64,000 nt of DNA. Source: Draconibacterium mangrovi. GTDB taxonomy: Bacteria; Bacteroidota; Bacteroidia; Bacteroidales; Prolixibacteraceae. The position numbers were made by a program, and so were the translations under genes. The notes beneath the pieces are model-generated. The model saw only the letters and a program-made list of their open reading frames with translations, had not been told where the DNA came from and did no database searches. Below are positions 12,101 through 18,890 of this stretch, piece by piece; the stretch's first letter is position 1, and every line of letters begins with the position of its first letter. The stretch lies in NCBI RefSeq assembly GCF_010586825.1, contig NZ_JAAAGB010000003.1, positions 186,001-250,000 on the forward strand, read 5' to 3'.

Positions 12101-12442
12101 CACGATGGAAAAGTGTCGAAAACAGAGTTTGATGAAATTCAAACAAGCATACAAAACAACCTGCTGCTACCGGAGGTTGAAAAGTGGTTTGACGGCAGTT
12201 ACGAAGTACTGAACGAACGCGACCTGCTTACTTCCGACAAACTGCTGCGACCCGACCGCATAATGTTCTCGGGCGACGAAGCAATTGTTGTTGATTACAA
12301 AACCGGCGAACGACAAGACAAGTACCTGTACCAGGTGAAAGAGTATGCAAAGGTTTTGCAGAGCACCGGTTTCTCAAAGGTTAGTGGTTTTTTGTGGTAT
12401 TTGCACACCGGTGAGCTTGAAAAAGTATGTGAGTTAAAATAA
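9179..12442 (+). CDS. UvrD-like helicase with C-terminal nuclease domain (AddA type)
   Basis: A 1087-residue superfamily 1 helicase. Walker A is ASAGSGKT at residues 7-14, motif II is LDEFQDTSGLQW, motif III-like NLIVGDVKQSIYRWR follows, and motif VI region is YVAFTRA. The C-terminus carries a PD-(D/E)xK nuclease core (PDRIMF ... VVDYKTGE), as in AddA of AddAB/RexAB. Such enzymes resect double-strand ends for recombination and degrade foreign linear DNA. The usual AddB partner is normally adjacent in this phylum but is not on either side here, so it must be elsewhere or absent. Confidence 0.88.
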   Translation: MLTVYKASAGSGKTFQLVVEYLKIILSNPYNYKHILAVTFTNKATNEMKSRILEQLHLLAIEKDSPYIEPLQKDNNYTEQFIRQRAKEVLKNILHDYNRFSINTIDSFTQKVIKSFNRELGISPNFTVELDNDLLLQEASDRLLARINDDKDLLKWLRDYSKEKIEANRSQRIDDDIQNLGKELFKESFQVFFPDEGESVYNRENLNDFGKELRQIKRHFESTLKSKGENAVAAMEGLNLGPADFSGGASRSIGSFFVKLANGLLPNFTQTVRNCAEDIEKWSSKSSKRRDEILSAAETRLQPMLIDIVQYYDTNWTRYNTALAALSQLRMLGILTDLKVEIQKIQQEKGALQLSDSNLLLSKIIGQSDSPFVYEKIGNYYKYFMLDEFQDTSGLQWQNFRPLLENSLAEGNANLIVGDVKQSIYRWRNSDWSILAEQLDAQFSPQQKQDFTLEKNWRSDKNIIAFNNAIFGELKTAFEDYLIGSLENREAYIQKFDHIYSSYQQEAGKSNDEATGFTQINFLPEDDFEETATEQLVEQVKYLQDQGIKAKDIAILIRKNKEGGPIIEAFLAAAKLDENKKYNLSVLSNESLFLHASKAVLVVISTIELLIDPENKITQATLLLLWQSWLKPGLKTMGIPVHSNNGQSLLDFNDYSDWHLQPGFDEEFSAELAGKLEQVKRKVLLTSLDETITHICSLFGLFNFESELPFLQTLIDKAGELKISLSNDLSNLLYWWNEKGSNTSVNVNEEVSSIRLMTVHKSKGLEFKAVLLPYLDWKTSWSGTTAPLLWCKPQSEPFNKFPLLPIQAGKHMETSEFAPMYFEEKMNYYIDTLNLVYVAFTRAASVLIANCPMPKESKNNSGSGKPIHYLLHKALANQSKQDEFADCFNEEQDRFEFGRIAKQPQEDDEQKAILIKKYNFNDISDKISLRLNGEDFLIENEQQHSVKNTGKIIHDILSEIVLADDANAACLQALHDGKVSKTEFDEIQTSIQNNLLLPEVEKWFDGSYEVLNERDLLTSDKLLRPDRIMFSGDEAIVVDYKTGERQDKYLYQVKEYAKVLQSTGFSKVSGFLWYLHTGELEKVCELK

Positions 12443-12517
12443 ACTCCATTTTTTACTCAATCCGAACAATAAAATACATTTTGGTGTTTATACTTTCAAA
12501 CATCCAATAAATTGATC

Positions 12518-12946
12518 ATGGAAAGAAAAGAATTCATCAAAAAGTTTGCTTACGGTGGCAGCATTCTATTAACTGCTCCTGTAATTTTAAGTGCCTGCTC
12601 TAGTAGCGATGACGATTACGTGCCGAACGATCCGAATGAGCCTGGTAATGATTTAACGATCGATCTCACCAGTTCAACCTACTCAGATTTGGGAACCATT
12701 GGCGGTTATGTTTACGCAGGTAATATCATGATCTTCCGAACAGGAGAAAGCACCTACCTGGCACTTTCAAAAATATGTACACACCAGGGATGTACAGTGG
12801 CCTATAATCATGATGCTACTGAAGTACAATGCCCTTGTCATAATTCGCGTTACACAACTGCCGGAGCGGTTATTGATGGACCGGCACCTGCCAGTTTGAA
12901 AAAATATAGCGTGGTAAAAAACGGTGATATACTTACGATTAGTTAA
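12518..12946 (+). CDS. Rieske [2Fe-2S] lipoprotein
   Basis: A 142-residue protein. The N-terminus (MERKEFIKKFAYGG) followed by a hydrophobic run and SAC27 looks like a lipoprotein signal, possibly Tat-type without a twin arginine. The cluster ligands are C87-x-H89 and C105-x-x-H108, and C92/C107 could form the disulfide typical of bc1-type Rieske proteins (CTHQGC and CPCH). It probably transfers electrons at the membrane face; the partner is unknown and no cytochrome b gene is nearby. I take the ATG at 12518 instead of the TTG two codons earlier. The convergent fucosidase gene starts its 3' end 7 bases away. Confidence 0.85.
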   Translation: MERKEFIKKFAYGGSILLTAPVILSACSSSDDDYVPNDPNEPGNDLTIDLTSSTYSDLGTIGGYVYAGNIMIFRTGESTYLALSKICTHQGCTVAYNHDATEVQCPCHNSRYTTAGAVIDGPAPASLKKYSVVKNGDILTIS

Positions 12947-12953
12947 AGTATTT

Positions 12954-14279
12954 TTAGTTGCTCTCAATCACTTGGCCCTGCTCGCGGTAAAGGTCAACTT
13001 TTCCGTCGAGTAGAACGGCAATTACCGTAACCTGCTCATCAAGCACTTTTTCGGGAACATCAATGTATACAATTCCCGGAACAGCGCTCCAGTATTGTTT
13101 CATTTTCACATCCCAGTTCAACTTGGTTCCGTTGCCAACAACCCAAATCCGGTTAATCTTATTTTTTATTCCTTTCAGCACCAGCGAACCGTTTGGTTTG
13201 TGTGGCACAAATAAATAAAGAATATCTCCGGTTTTGTTCAGTGCAGTTGGTCCGTAATAATGTTCATACGGAATTCCGGCCTGCGTTCCGTAAATGGCTT
13301 CAGCATGTTTGTTGGTCCAGCGGCCCAGTTCTTTTAAAATCTTAACCTGTTCTTCAGGAATTGAGCCATCTGCTTTCGGACCAATATCAAGCAGTAAATT
13401 TCCTCCTTTGTTGATACAATCCACCAAAATACGAATAACCTGGTTGGGTGTCTTATAATTGTGATCGTTGTGCTGATACCCCCAGCTGTCATTCATCGTC
13501 ATACACAGCTCCCAATACGGTGCATCGGGCCTTGTAACAGGTAATCCCTGCTCCGGAGTGGCATAATCGCCATAGCCCTGAATCCGGCTGTTTAGAATCA
13601 CATCTTTATTCCAGCCACGTAATGCTTCGCTTAACTCCTTTGCTTTCCACTTTTCTGCTGATTGCTCCCAGTCGCCGTCAAACCAATACAAATCGGGCTT
13701 AAATTGTTTCGACAATTCTTCCAACTGGCAAAAGTTAAAGTCCACAAAATTCGCCCAGCGAAGCGAGTCATTTTCGTAACGTTTTATTTTTCGTGTTTTA
13801 TTTGGATAATCAGGGTGCGACCAGTCGAGCAACGAATAATACAAACCAACTTTTAGATCGTTTTTACGAAGTGCTTTTACAAAAGGAGCTACCAAATCTC
13901 TTCCGGCTGGTGTTTTGTCCACCACATTTAAACCGTTACAGTGGGTATCCCACAACGCCACACCATCGTGATGTTTTGTGGTAAGAACAGCGTATTTTGC
14001 TCCACTTTGGGCAATCAGTTCAGCCCATTGCTCAGGACCATAGTTATCGGCCGTAAATCCTGAAAGCTGCTTCATATAATCGTCGTACGATATGTAGTCG
14101 TTAAAAAACGACCAGCTTTCATCAATGCCGTTTACCGAATAAATTCCCCAGTGAATAAAAATGCCCAGCTTCGAGTCGCCAAACCACTGCATTCGTTTCT
14201 GCGTTTCTTTACTTATTTCCTGAGTGTTTGCACCAAGTGACAAGATGATTGCCATCCCCAAAAATAAAATCTTTCGCAT
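12954..14279 (-). CDS. Alpha-L-fucosidase, GH29
   Basis: A 441-residue exported glycoside hydrolase with signal peptide (residues 1-19). GH29 features are WFGDSKLGIFIHWGIYSV near the N-terminus, TTKHHDGVALWDTH, and the nucleophile region PDLYWFDGDWE where the Asp of WFDG is the expected nucleophile. A short beta-sandwich C-terminal domain follows. It releases fucose from glycans in the periplasm or outside the cell. No SusCD pair is adjacent, so it is not in a complete polysaccharide utilisation locus here. A sulfatase 21 kb away suggests sulfated fucose glycans as a possible diet (inference). Confidence 0.92.
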   Translation of the reverse strand: MRKILFLGMAIILSLGANTQEISKETQKRMQWFGDSKLGIFIHWGIYSVNGIDESWSFFNDYISYDDYMKQLSGFTADNYGPEQWAELIAQSGAKYAVLTTKHHDGVALWDTHCNGLNVVDKTPAGRDLVAPFVKALRKNDLKVGLYYSLLDWSHPDYPNKTRKIKRYENDSLRWANFVDFNFCQLEELSKQFKPDLYWFDGDWEQSAEKWKAKELSEALRGWNKDVILNSRIQGYGDYATPEQGLPVTRPDAPYWELCMTMNDSWGYQHNDHNYKTPNQVIRILVDCINKGGNLLLDIGPKADGSIPEEQVKILKELGRWTNKHAEAIYGTQAGIPYEHYYGPTALNKTGDILYLFVPHKPNGSLVLKGIKNKINRIWVVGNGTKLNWDVKMKQYWSAVPGIVYIDVPEKVLDEQVTVIAVLLDGKVDLYREQGQVIESN

Positions 14280-14342
14280 GAGATTTAATTCAATAGTTAG
14301 TTCGGCTGCAAACTTTGTAAATTATTTAAAAAGCAAATATGA

Positions 14343-14609
14343 TTATTCGCAGGAATAGTGCATTTCTATTTCGGACTCTACATCCCAAACACACTCGAGA
14401 CCTTTCGGAAAGGTTACAAAATCACCTGCTCGCACTGTTATAATCTCAAACTCAGTTGTTATTACCGCTTCACCCTCGACAATATAACACAACTCTGTTT
14501 CATCGTAGTACCAATCCATTTTTTCTTCATCGAGTTTACGAACCGGCCATTCAAAAACTCCCTCTTCCTGTAATTCTTCCTCGGAATAGTTGTCAACGGA
14601 AATTTTCAT
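14343..14609 (-). CDS. Small cupin-domain protein (DUF861-like)
   Basis: An 88-residue single cupin. The pattern YDETELCYIVEGEAVITTE ... VRAGDFVTFPKGLECVWDV is the two-motif beta-barrel of the cupin_3/DUF861 group. Such proteins often bind small ligands or act as (S)-ureidoglycine aminohydrolase-like enzymes; here only the fold can be claimed. I start at the internal ATG (14607-14609, MKISVDNYSEEE), because the seven upstream residues are unlike the family. The 275 bases between its start and the next gene are AT-rich, with no gene. Confidence 0.75.
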   Translation of the reverse strand: MKISVDNYSEEELQEEGVFEWPVRKLDEEKMDWYYDETELCYIVEGEAVITTEFEIITVRAGDFVTFPKGLECVWDVESEIEMHYSCE

Positions 14610-14884
14610 CAGTATTAAATTTAGTTTCACAAATTACGAACAAAAATGATAAAAATCTGTGACATTTTTCGATAAAAAATCATTCTCATATGCTTTCTGT
14701 ATAACAGGAGTTCGATTGTGATATTATAAATTACGATAATTCCTGATTGATGACGAAAAGCGGCCTGTTTTCATACAAGTTCTAGGTAGCAACCAATTAG
14801 CAGTTAAAGATTATTTAAATTATAATCAACTTTTTTTTTCGCTAATTCTGCTAAATTCACAGAATAATTTAAAAAAAAAACAAA

Positions 14885-15790
14885 ATGAAACGACTTATCT
14901 ATTTATCATTAAGCCTATTTCTGTTTTTTAGTTGCACGCAAAATTCCAACCAGCAAGCGCATTCAGAAACAGATAACTTTTCTTTTGTATTTATGACTGA
15001 TATTCATATCACGCCAGAACGAAATGCAACAGAAGGTTTTAGCCAGGCTATTGATACGATAAACAGTCTGAATCCGGATTTTGTGTTAACCGGAGGCGAC
15101 AACATAATGGATGCGCTTGGGCAGACATATGAGGTCAGCGACAGCCTTTACAAGCTATACGAAAATACGGTAGCAAAAGTGAAAGCTCCGGTTTATAACA
15201 CCATGGGAAATCATGAAGTTTTCGGACTTTACGAAAATAGCGGCGTTTCTCCGTCGCATGAAGAATACGGCAAACAGCTTTACCAAAACCGACTGGCCAA
15301 ACGATATTACTCGTTCGATTATAAAAACTGGCATTTTGTGGTTCTTGACGGAATTGGATTTACAAACGACAGACATTACTACGGACATGTTGACGAAGAA
15401 CAACTGGAGTGGCTAAAAAATGATCTGAAAACAGCAGGAGACAAACCAATAGCCGTAAGCATACATATTCCGTTGTTAAGTATAGGATCGCAGATTATGC
15501 AAGACCCTACAGAGGGGATGTCGGAGGGCTCGATTGTTACCAATGCGAACCAGGTTAGGGAGATACTCGAACAACACAATACAAAACTGGTTTTACAGGG
15601 CCATTTGCATTTCCTCGAAGATATTGAATACAATGGGATTCATTACATTACCGGGGGAGCTGTTTCTTCGCAGTGGTGGCAAGGCCAACGATTTGGCATG
15701 GAAGAAGGATTTTTAAAGATTGATGTTAAAGGAGAAAACTTTAGCTGGGAATACATCGATTATGGCTGGGATGTAAAAGAAACAAATTAA
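14885..15790 (+). CDS. Calcineurin-like metallophosphoesterase, lipoprotein
   Basis: A 301-residue protein with a lipoprotein signal (hydrophobic run then FFSC17). The metal-binding motifs are in order: MTDIHI (D-x-H), GGDNIMD, GNHE, SIHIPL and GHLH. It is therefore a two-metal phosphoesterase anchored in the periplasm or on the surface, of the purple-acid-phosphatase-like/3',5'-cyclic-nucleotide class. The substrate is unknown. A strong hairpin terminator follows, which also closes the broken yjbQ 3' half from the other side. Confidence 0.88.
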   Translation: MKRLIYLSLSLFLFFSCTQNSNQQAHSETDNFSFVFMTDIHITPERNATEGFSQAIDTINSLNPDFVLTGGDNIMDALGQTYEVSDSLYKLYENTVAKVKAPVYNTMGNHEVFGLYENSGVSPSHEEYGKQLYQNRLAKRYYSFDYKNWHFVVLDGIGFTNDRHYYGHVDEEQLEWLKNDLKTAGDKPIAVSIHIPLLSIGSQIMQDPTEGMSEGSIVTNANQVREILEQHNTKLVLQGHLHFLEDIEYNGIHYITGGAVSSQWWQGQRFGMEEGFLKIDVKGENFSWEYIDYGWDVKETN

Positions 15791-15807
15791 TACAGCACAT
15801 AAAATGA

Positions 15808-15845
15808 AGCAGAAAAACCGGGGAGTTCCCGGTTTTTCTGCTTTT
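15808..15845. terminator. Strong, probably bidirectional terminator
   Basis: A 15-bp perfect stem: AGCAGAAAAACCGGG at 15808-15822 pairs with CCCGGTTTTTCTGCT at 15828-15842 over a 5-base loop, followed by a T run. It lies between the phosphoesterase stop and the stop codon of the convergent yjbQ remnant, so it likely served both. Confidence 0.85.
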
Positions 15846-16004
15846 AGCTATATATCGTTAATACCAATCGTCGTGCACCTCCGTAATCACGGAATTCGCC
15901 AAAATATATTCCCTGCCAGGTGCCCAAATTTAAGCGATGGCGAGTAATGGGTATGGTTACTTCGGCACCAATAACCGACGATTTAAGGTGCGCAGGCATA
16001 TCAT
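15844..16004 (-). pseudogene. yjbQ: yjbQ, 3' half of the host gene cut by the element
   Basis: Read on the minus strand from 16002 this gives DMPAHLKSSVIGAEVT, then [19 protein letters not shown] and RDYGGARRLVLTIYS with a stop at 15844-15846. This is the C-terminal part of a YjbQ/UPF0047 (secondary thiamine-phosphate synthase-like) protein, from residue 85. It has no start codon of its own. Its 5' half is at 28,376-28,632 on the same strand. Joining both at the shared ATATCAT gives exactly 411 bases, that is 136 codons plus stop, without a frameshift. Confidence 0.92.
15998..16004. other. Left attachment core (attL)
   Basis: ATATCAT at the point where YjbQ homology stops. On the left is host yjbQ codon 86 (ATG on the minus strand); on the right begins element DNA. 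Outward TTAATA at 16017-16022 mirrors TATTAA at 28353-28358 when the ends are joined. Confidence 0.8.
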
Positions 16005-16024
16005 ATTAGTTGGAAATTAATACA

Positions 16025-16051
16025 TATATTTGTATTGGTTCAATTAATTGA
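16025..16051 (+). promoter_or_regulatory. Promoter box and palindrome of the serine recombinase gene
   Basis: TATATTTG at 16025-16032 matches the TAnnTTTG -7 consensus. A perfect 12-bp palindrome, TCAATTAATTGA, follows at 16040-16051, between the box and the ATG at 16060. The palindrome is well placed for a repressor or for autoregulation by the recombinase. Confidence 0.5.
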
Positions 16052-16059
16052 TATTGTGT

Positions 16060-17703
16060 ATGAAAGCAATTCTATTAGTCCGTGTTTCATCGGACACACA
16101 GGAATATGAGGAACAAAAAAACGATTTAATCAAAACTGCTATTGATAAGCAATACAGTGAACAAGATTTAATAATCGTAGAACACGAAGAATCTGCCATA
16201 AAATTAACAATTGACGAAAGACAAGGTATAATAAAATTAAAAAAGTCAATCGCAGAAGATAAATCAATAAATGCGGTCTTTGTATGGGAATTGTCAAGGT
16301 TAGCTCGGAATCAAACCGAAGGTCACTTATTAAAAGACTTTTTCTTCAAAAACAAAATACAATTCTACTGCACACACCCTGAAATACAACTGTTTAATGA
16401 TTCCATTACTGCTCCTTACGAAATTGGCGACATAACATTCTCGTTATTCCTACAAATGACAGAAAGTGAGATGCGAACAAAAAAAGCACGTTTTCATCGT
16501 TCAAAAATACGAAATGCTAAAACAGGTAAGTATAGTGGTGGTTTTATTAAATATGGTTACACCGTTGATGATAATGGTTATTACCAGATAAAAGATGATG
16601 AAGCTGAATTAATACGATATGTATTTAACAGGTATGAAGCAGGAATTAGTGTTTGGAAGCTGAATAAGGAAATTGTAGAGAGAGGTTTACACAATTCAAT
16701 ATCATTTGTAAATGAAACATTAAAATGTGAGGCATACACAGGTTTAAGTAACAAGTATGGAATGAACAGAGTTTATCCACAAATTATATCTGTGGAACAG
16801 TTTAATAGGGTTAAAGAGCTAAAAAAGAAGAATAACAAGAAGTTGGATAAAAGCAATGAAATCTACTTTGGTAAAGGTTTAATAAAGTGTAACCATTGTG
16901 GTGCAAAATATTTGGCAATGAAATCGTCAATTCAATATTTGTGTTACAATCGATTTGGTAGAGAACAAAAAATTAATCCAACATTAGCTTGTCGAGAATC
17001 AGCAAGTATTAATATTAATGTTTTAGATACAATTCTATTTGAAGCGAGTGTAATTGAAGAAACATACTTTGTTATGAACAATTCTAAGGATGCGATTAAA
17101 AATTTAGTCGAGCAGATAAATGTTAATAAACAAAAGATAGATAATCTTAGATTGACCATAGAAAAATCTGAAGCTAAGAAAGAACGAAATAATACCATGT
17201 ACTTTAATGGCGGTATTTCTGAAGAAAAATACTTAGCTAACGTTAAAAATGTAGATGCAGAAGTAAAAGAAGCTACTAATGCTATCGTTGCTACTACCAA
17301 TTTAAACACACAGTTGGAGAATAGAATTAACGATATTAATACTGAAAAACGTGATTTGTGGACTGAATACCGTAAATACGAAAATGGTGTTTATGCAATT
17401 GAAGATTTAAAAGAAAAGCAAAAAATTGTACAAAGGCATATTAAAGAAGTTGAAATAATTGATGAAATACCAAATCATACAAAAATCGTTATGATATATT
17501 TCCATATGAACCCAAAAGTACCATTGTTATATCGGGTACATTTCAAAAAGATTCCCCAATTGATAGAAATTTGCACTGATTTTTATGATGACGGACATAA
17601 CGGCTACAATAACGAATTTATTTCTGCATGGGGCAATAATATCTTGTGGCAAGAAGTAGATTTTAAAATTGAAAAAAGATTTGTAAGAAACAAAGCCAAA
17701 TAA
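16060..17703 (+). CDS. Large serine recombinase (integrase)
   Basis: A 547-residue recombinase. The N-terminal resolvase domain has the catalytic serine S10 in LLVRVSS, and FVWELSRLARN is the conserved helix motif. The recombinase domain (YTVDDNGYYQIKDDEAELIRYVFNRY) follows, then a zinc ribbon (CNHCGAKY ... CYNR ... ACRESA), a coiled coil around residues 345-440, and a C-terminal tail. It performs att-site integration and excision through a 2-bp staggered cut. Its start is 55 bases from the left core, as is usual for such integrases. I use the ATG at 16060; the TTG four codons earlier is less likely. Confidence 0.93.
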   Translation: MKAILLVRVSSDTQEYEEQKNDLIKTAIDKQYSEQDLIIVEHEESAIKLTIDERQGIIKLKKSIAEDKSINAVFVWELSRLARNQTEGHLLKDFFFKNKIQFYCTHPEIQLFNDSITAPYEIGDITFSLFLQMTESEMRTKKARFHRSKIRNAKTGKYSGGFIKYGYTVDDNGYYQIKDDEAELIRYVFNRYEAGISVWKLNKEIVERGLHNSISFVNETLKCEAYTGLSNKYGMNRVYPQIISVEQFNRVKELKKKNNKKLDKSNEIYFGKGLIKCNHCGAKYLAMKSSIQYLCYNRFGREQKINPTLACRESASININVLDTILFEASVIEETYFVMNNSKDAIKNLVEQINVNKQKIDNLRLTIEKSEAKKERNNTMYFNGGISEEKYLANVKNVDAEVKEATNAIVATTNLNTQLENRINDINTEKRDLWTEYRKYENGVYAIEDLKEKQKIVQRHIKEVEIIDEIPNHTKIVMIYFHMNPKVPLLYRVHFKKIPQLIEICTDFYDDGHNGYNNEFISAWGNNILWQEVDFKIEKRFVRNKAK

Positions 17704-18028
17704 GACCTTCCATTTTACACCCTGACCTAAATTTTTCTAAATAAAAATTCACTTTCCCATAAGAAGGTTGAACCCCTTTCTTCCAGATTATCAATTTTTT
17801 ATATTTTTTTTAAGACCTTCTTTTTTCCGAAACGAGTTTCAATTTTCAAAATAAAAAATTGATTTAAGCATTTATAGTAAAAACACAGACCTTCGATTTA
17901 GCAAAAACGAAACGTATAAAAGATTTACATACGCTGCACCTCGTTAATATAATGGGGGTATCCCGTGGGGGTAACCACGGGGGGGTACCGTGGTTCGTAC
18001 ATTATTTTTAACGGATAAAACAGCGATT
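17704..18028 (+). promoter_or_regulatory. Leader region with mutually exclusive G-rich hairpins
   Basis: 325 bases without a normal gene. AGACCTTC occurs three times (17703, 17813, 17887). At 17951-18000 CCCGTGG (17962-17968) can pair with CCACGGG (17975-17981), or AACCACGG (17973-17980) can pair with CCGTGGTT (17988-17995). The two hairpins share bases and exclude each other. The segment has three G runs of five or more. It leads into a 17-codon frame coupled to the next gene, so an attenuator-like switch is possible. Confidence 0.5.
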
Positions 18029-18082
18029 ATGACAAGTTTTGTAACTCTAATCCGTATTTATATGAAAAAAGGCACACTATGA
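18029..18082 (+). CDS. Possible 17-codon leader peptide
   Basis: ATG at 18029 opens a 17-codon frame (MTSFVTLIRIYMKKGTL) whose TGA overlaps the next gene's ATG as ATGA. The bases before it (TAAAACAGCGATTATGA) resemble those before the gene at 18423 (TAAAACAGCAATCATGA), which suggests the same start signal is used. It could couple translation to the upstream hairpins. Not proven. Confidence 0.35.
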   Translation: MTSFVTLIRIYMKKGTL

Positions 18083-18396
18083 ATACAATAGGAGAACTAA
18101 TAACCAACATGACGATTAATCCGCAAGAGTTTAACCACTTAAAAATATTCCTACACCGTGAAGACACTAAAATACAATCGGATTTCGGTGGAAAATTTCT
18201 GTTTGTTTCACCAAACTCATTTGGTCTGGTTAAGTTGAACGACCTTGTTGTAGAGAACAATAACATTCAGCTTTATCTGGAAGATGTTTTCACTGGTCAA
18301 TCGGACACATTTACAATTGACACTAACGATAAATCGTTTCAATTTCTGCTGATTGAATGGAATGATATTCAGGAATTAGTTTCCCGTGATTCGTAA
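18079..18396 (+). CDS. Hypothetical small protein of the element
   Basis: A 105-residue acidic cytoplasmic protein with no signal peptide or cysteines. It begins MNTIGELITNMTINPQEF and has beta-strand-like segments in the middle. I recognise no family. It is coupled by ATGA to the leader frame and precedes a second small gene by 26 bases. A job linked to the neighbouring defence cargo is conceivable but not shown. Both genes end at a strong terminator before the convergent res gene. Confidence 0.55.
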   Translation: MNTIGELITNMTINPQEFNHLKIFLHREDTKIQSDFGGKFLFVSPNSFGLVKLNDLVVENNNIQLYLEDVFTGQSDTFTIDTNDKSFQFLLIEWNDIQELVSRDS

Positions 18397-18422
18397 ATTA
18401 ATTAAATCGTAAAACAGCAATC

Positions 18423-18806
18423 ATGAGCAAATTACAAGACCGATTTCCATACTACGACCAGACATTACTTGGTTTAAACAATCAGTACATAGCCATTGGC
18501 AATGATTCATTTCTTATTAACTCACCAGCGGTACTTGCAGATCAGCATATAGTTGTAACGGGATGTTCCTATCTATTGGTCTGGTCTGAAAACGAAAAAA
18601 TGAATGTTCATCATGTAAAGCTAACAGATGTGTACCACGACAATGAAAAAGTAAACGTGCTCTTAAAAGAAATATCTACCAACCACGTTAAAAAACTGGA
18701 ACTATTTCTGGATATGGAGCATCAATCTACTTGGATTTTGATTGATGCAGGTTATATTAAAAATCAGGTTGATAGAATTCTTATAAAAGAATACTGCGGC
18801 TGTTAA
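18423..18806 (+). CDS. Hypothetical small protein of the element
   Basis: A 127-residue protein, mostly beta-strand-like, with hydrophobic-polar alternation and a C-terminal CGC. No known domain recognised. Its start signal copies that of the upstream leader frame. It shares overall size and a VKLxD-type segment with the preceding gene, but I cannot claim homology. It forms a two-gene unit with 18079-18396. Confidence 0.55.
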   Translation: MSKLQDRFPYYDQTLLGLNNQYIAIGNDSFLINSPAVLADQHIVVTGCSYLLVWSENEKMNVHHVKLTDVYHDNEKVNVLLKEISTNHVKKLELFLDMEHQSTWILIDAGYIKNQVDRILIKEYCGC

Positions 18807-18828
18807 AATAATTGCTATCCACAACAAA

Positions 18829-18862
18829 ATGAACCGCGGGTTTCACCCCCGGATCATTTTTT
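18829..18862. terminator. Rho-independent terminator between convergent units
   Basis: ATGAACCGCGGG (18829-18840) pairs with CCCCCGGATCAT (18846-18857) with two mismatches over a TTTCA loop, followed by six T. It ends the small-gene pair. It is near-symmetric and could also end the type III operon arriving from the right. Confidence 0.75.
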
Positions 18863-18890
18863 GCTTGCAATAGTTAACTGAAATATTCAT

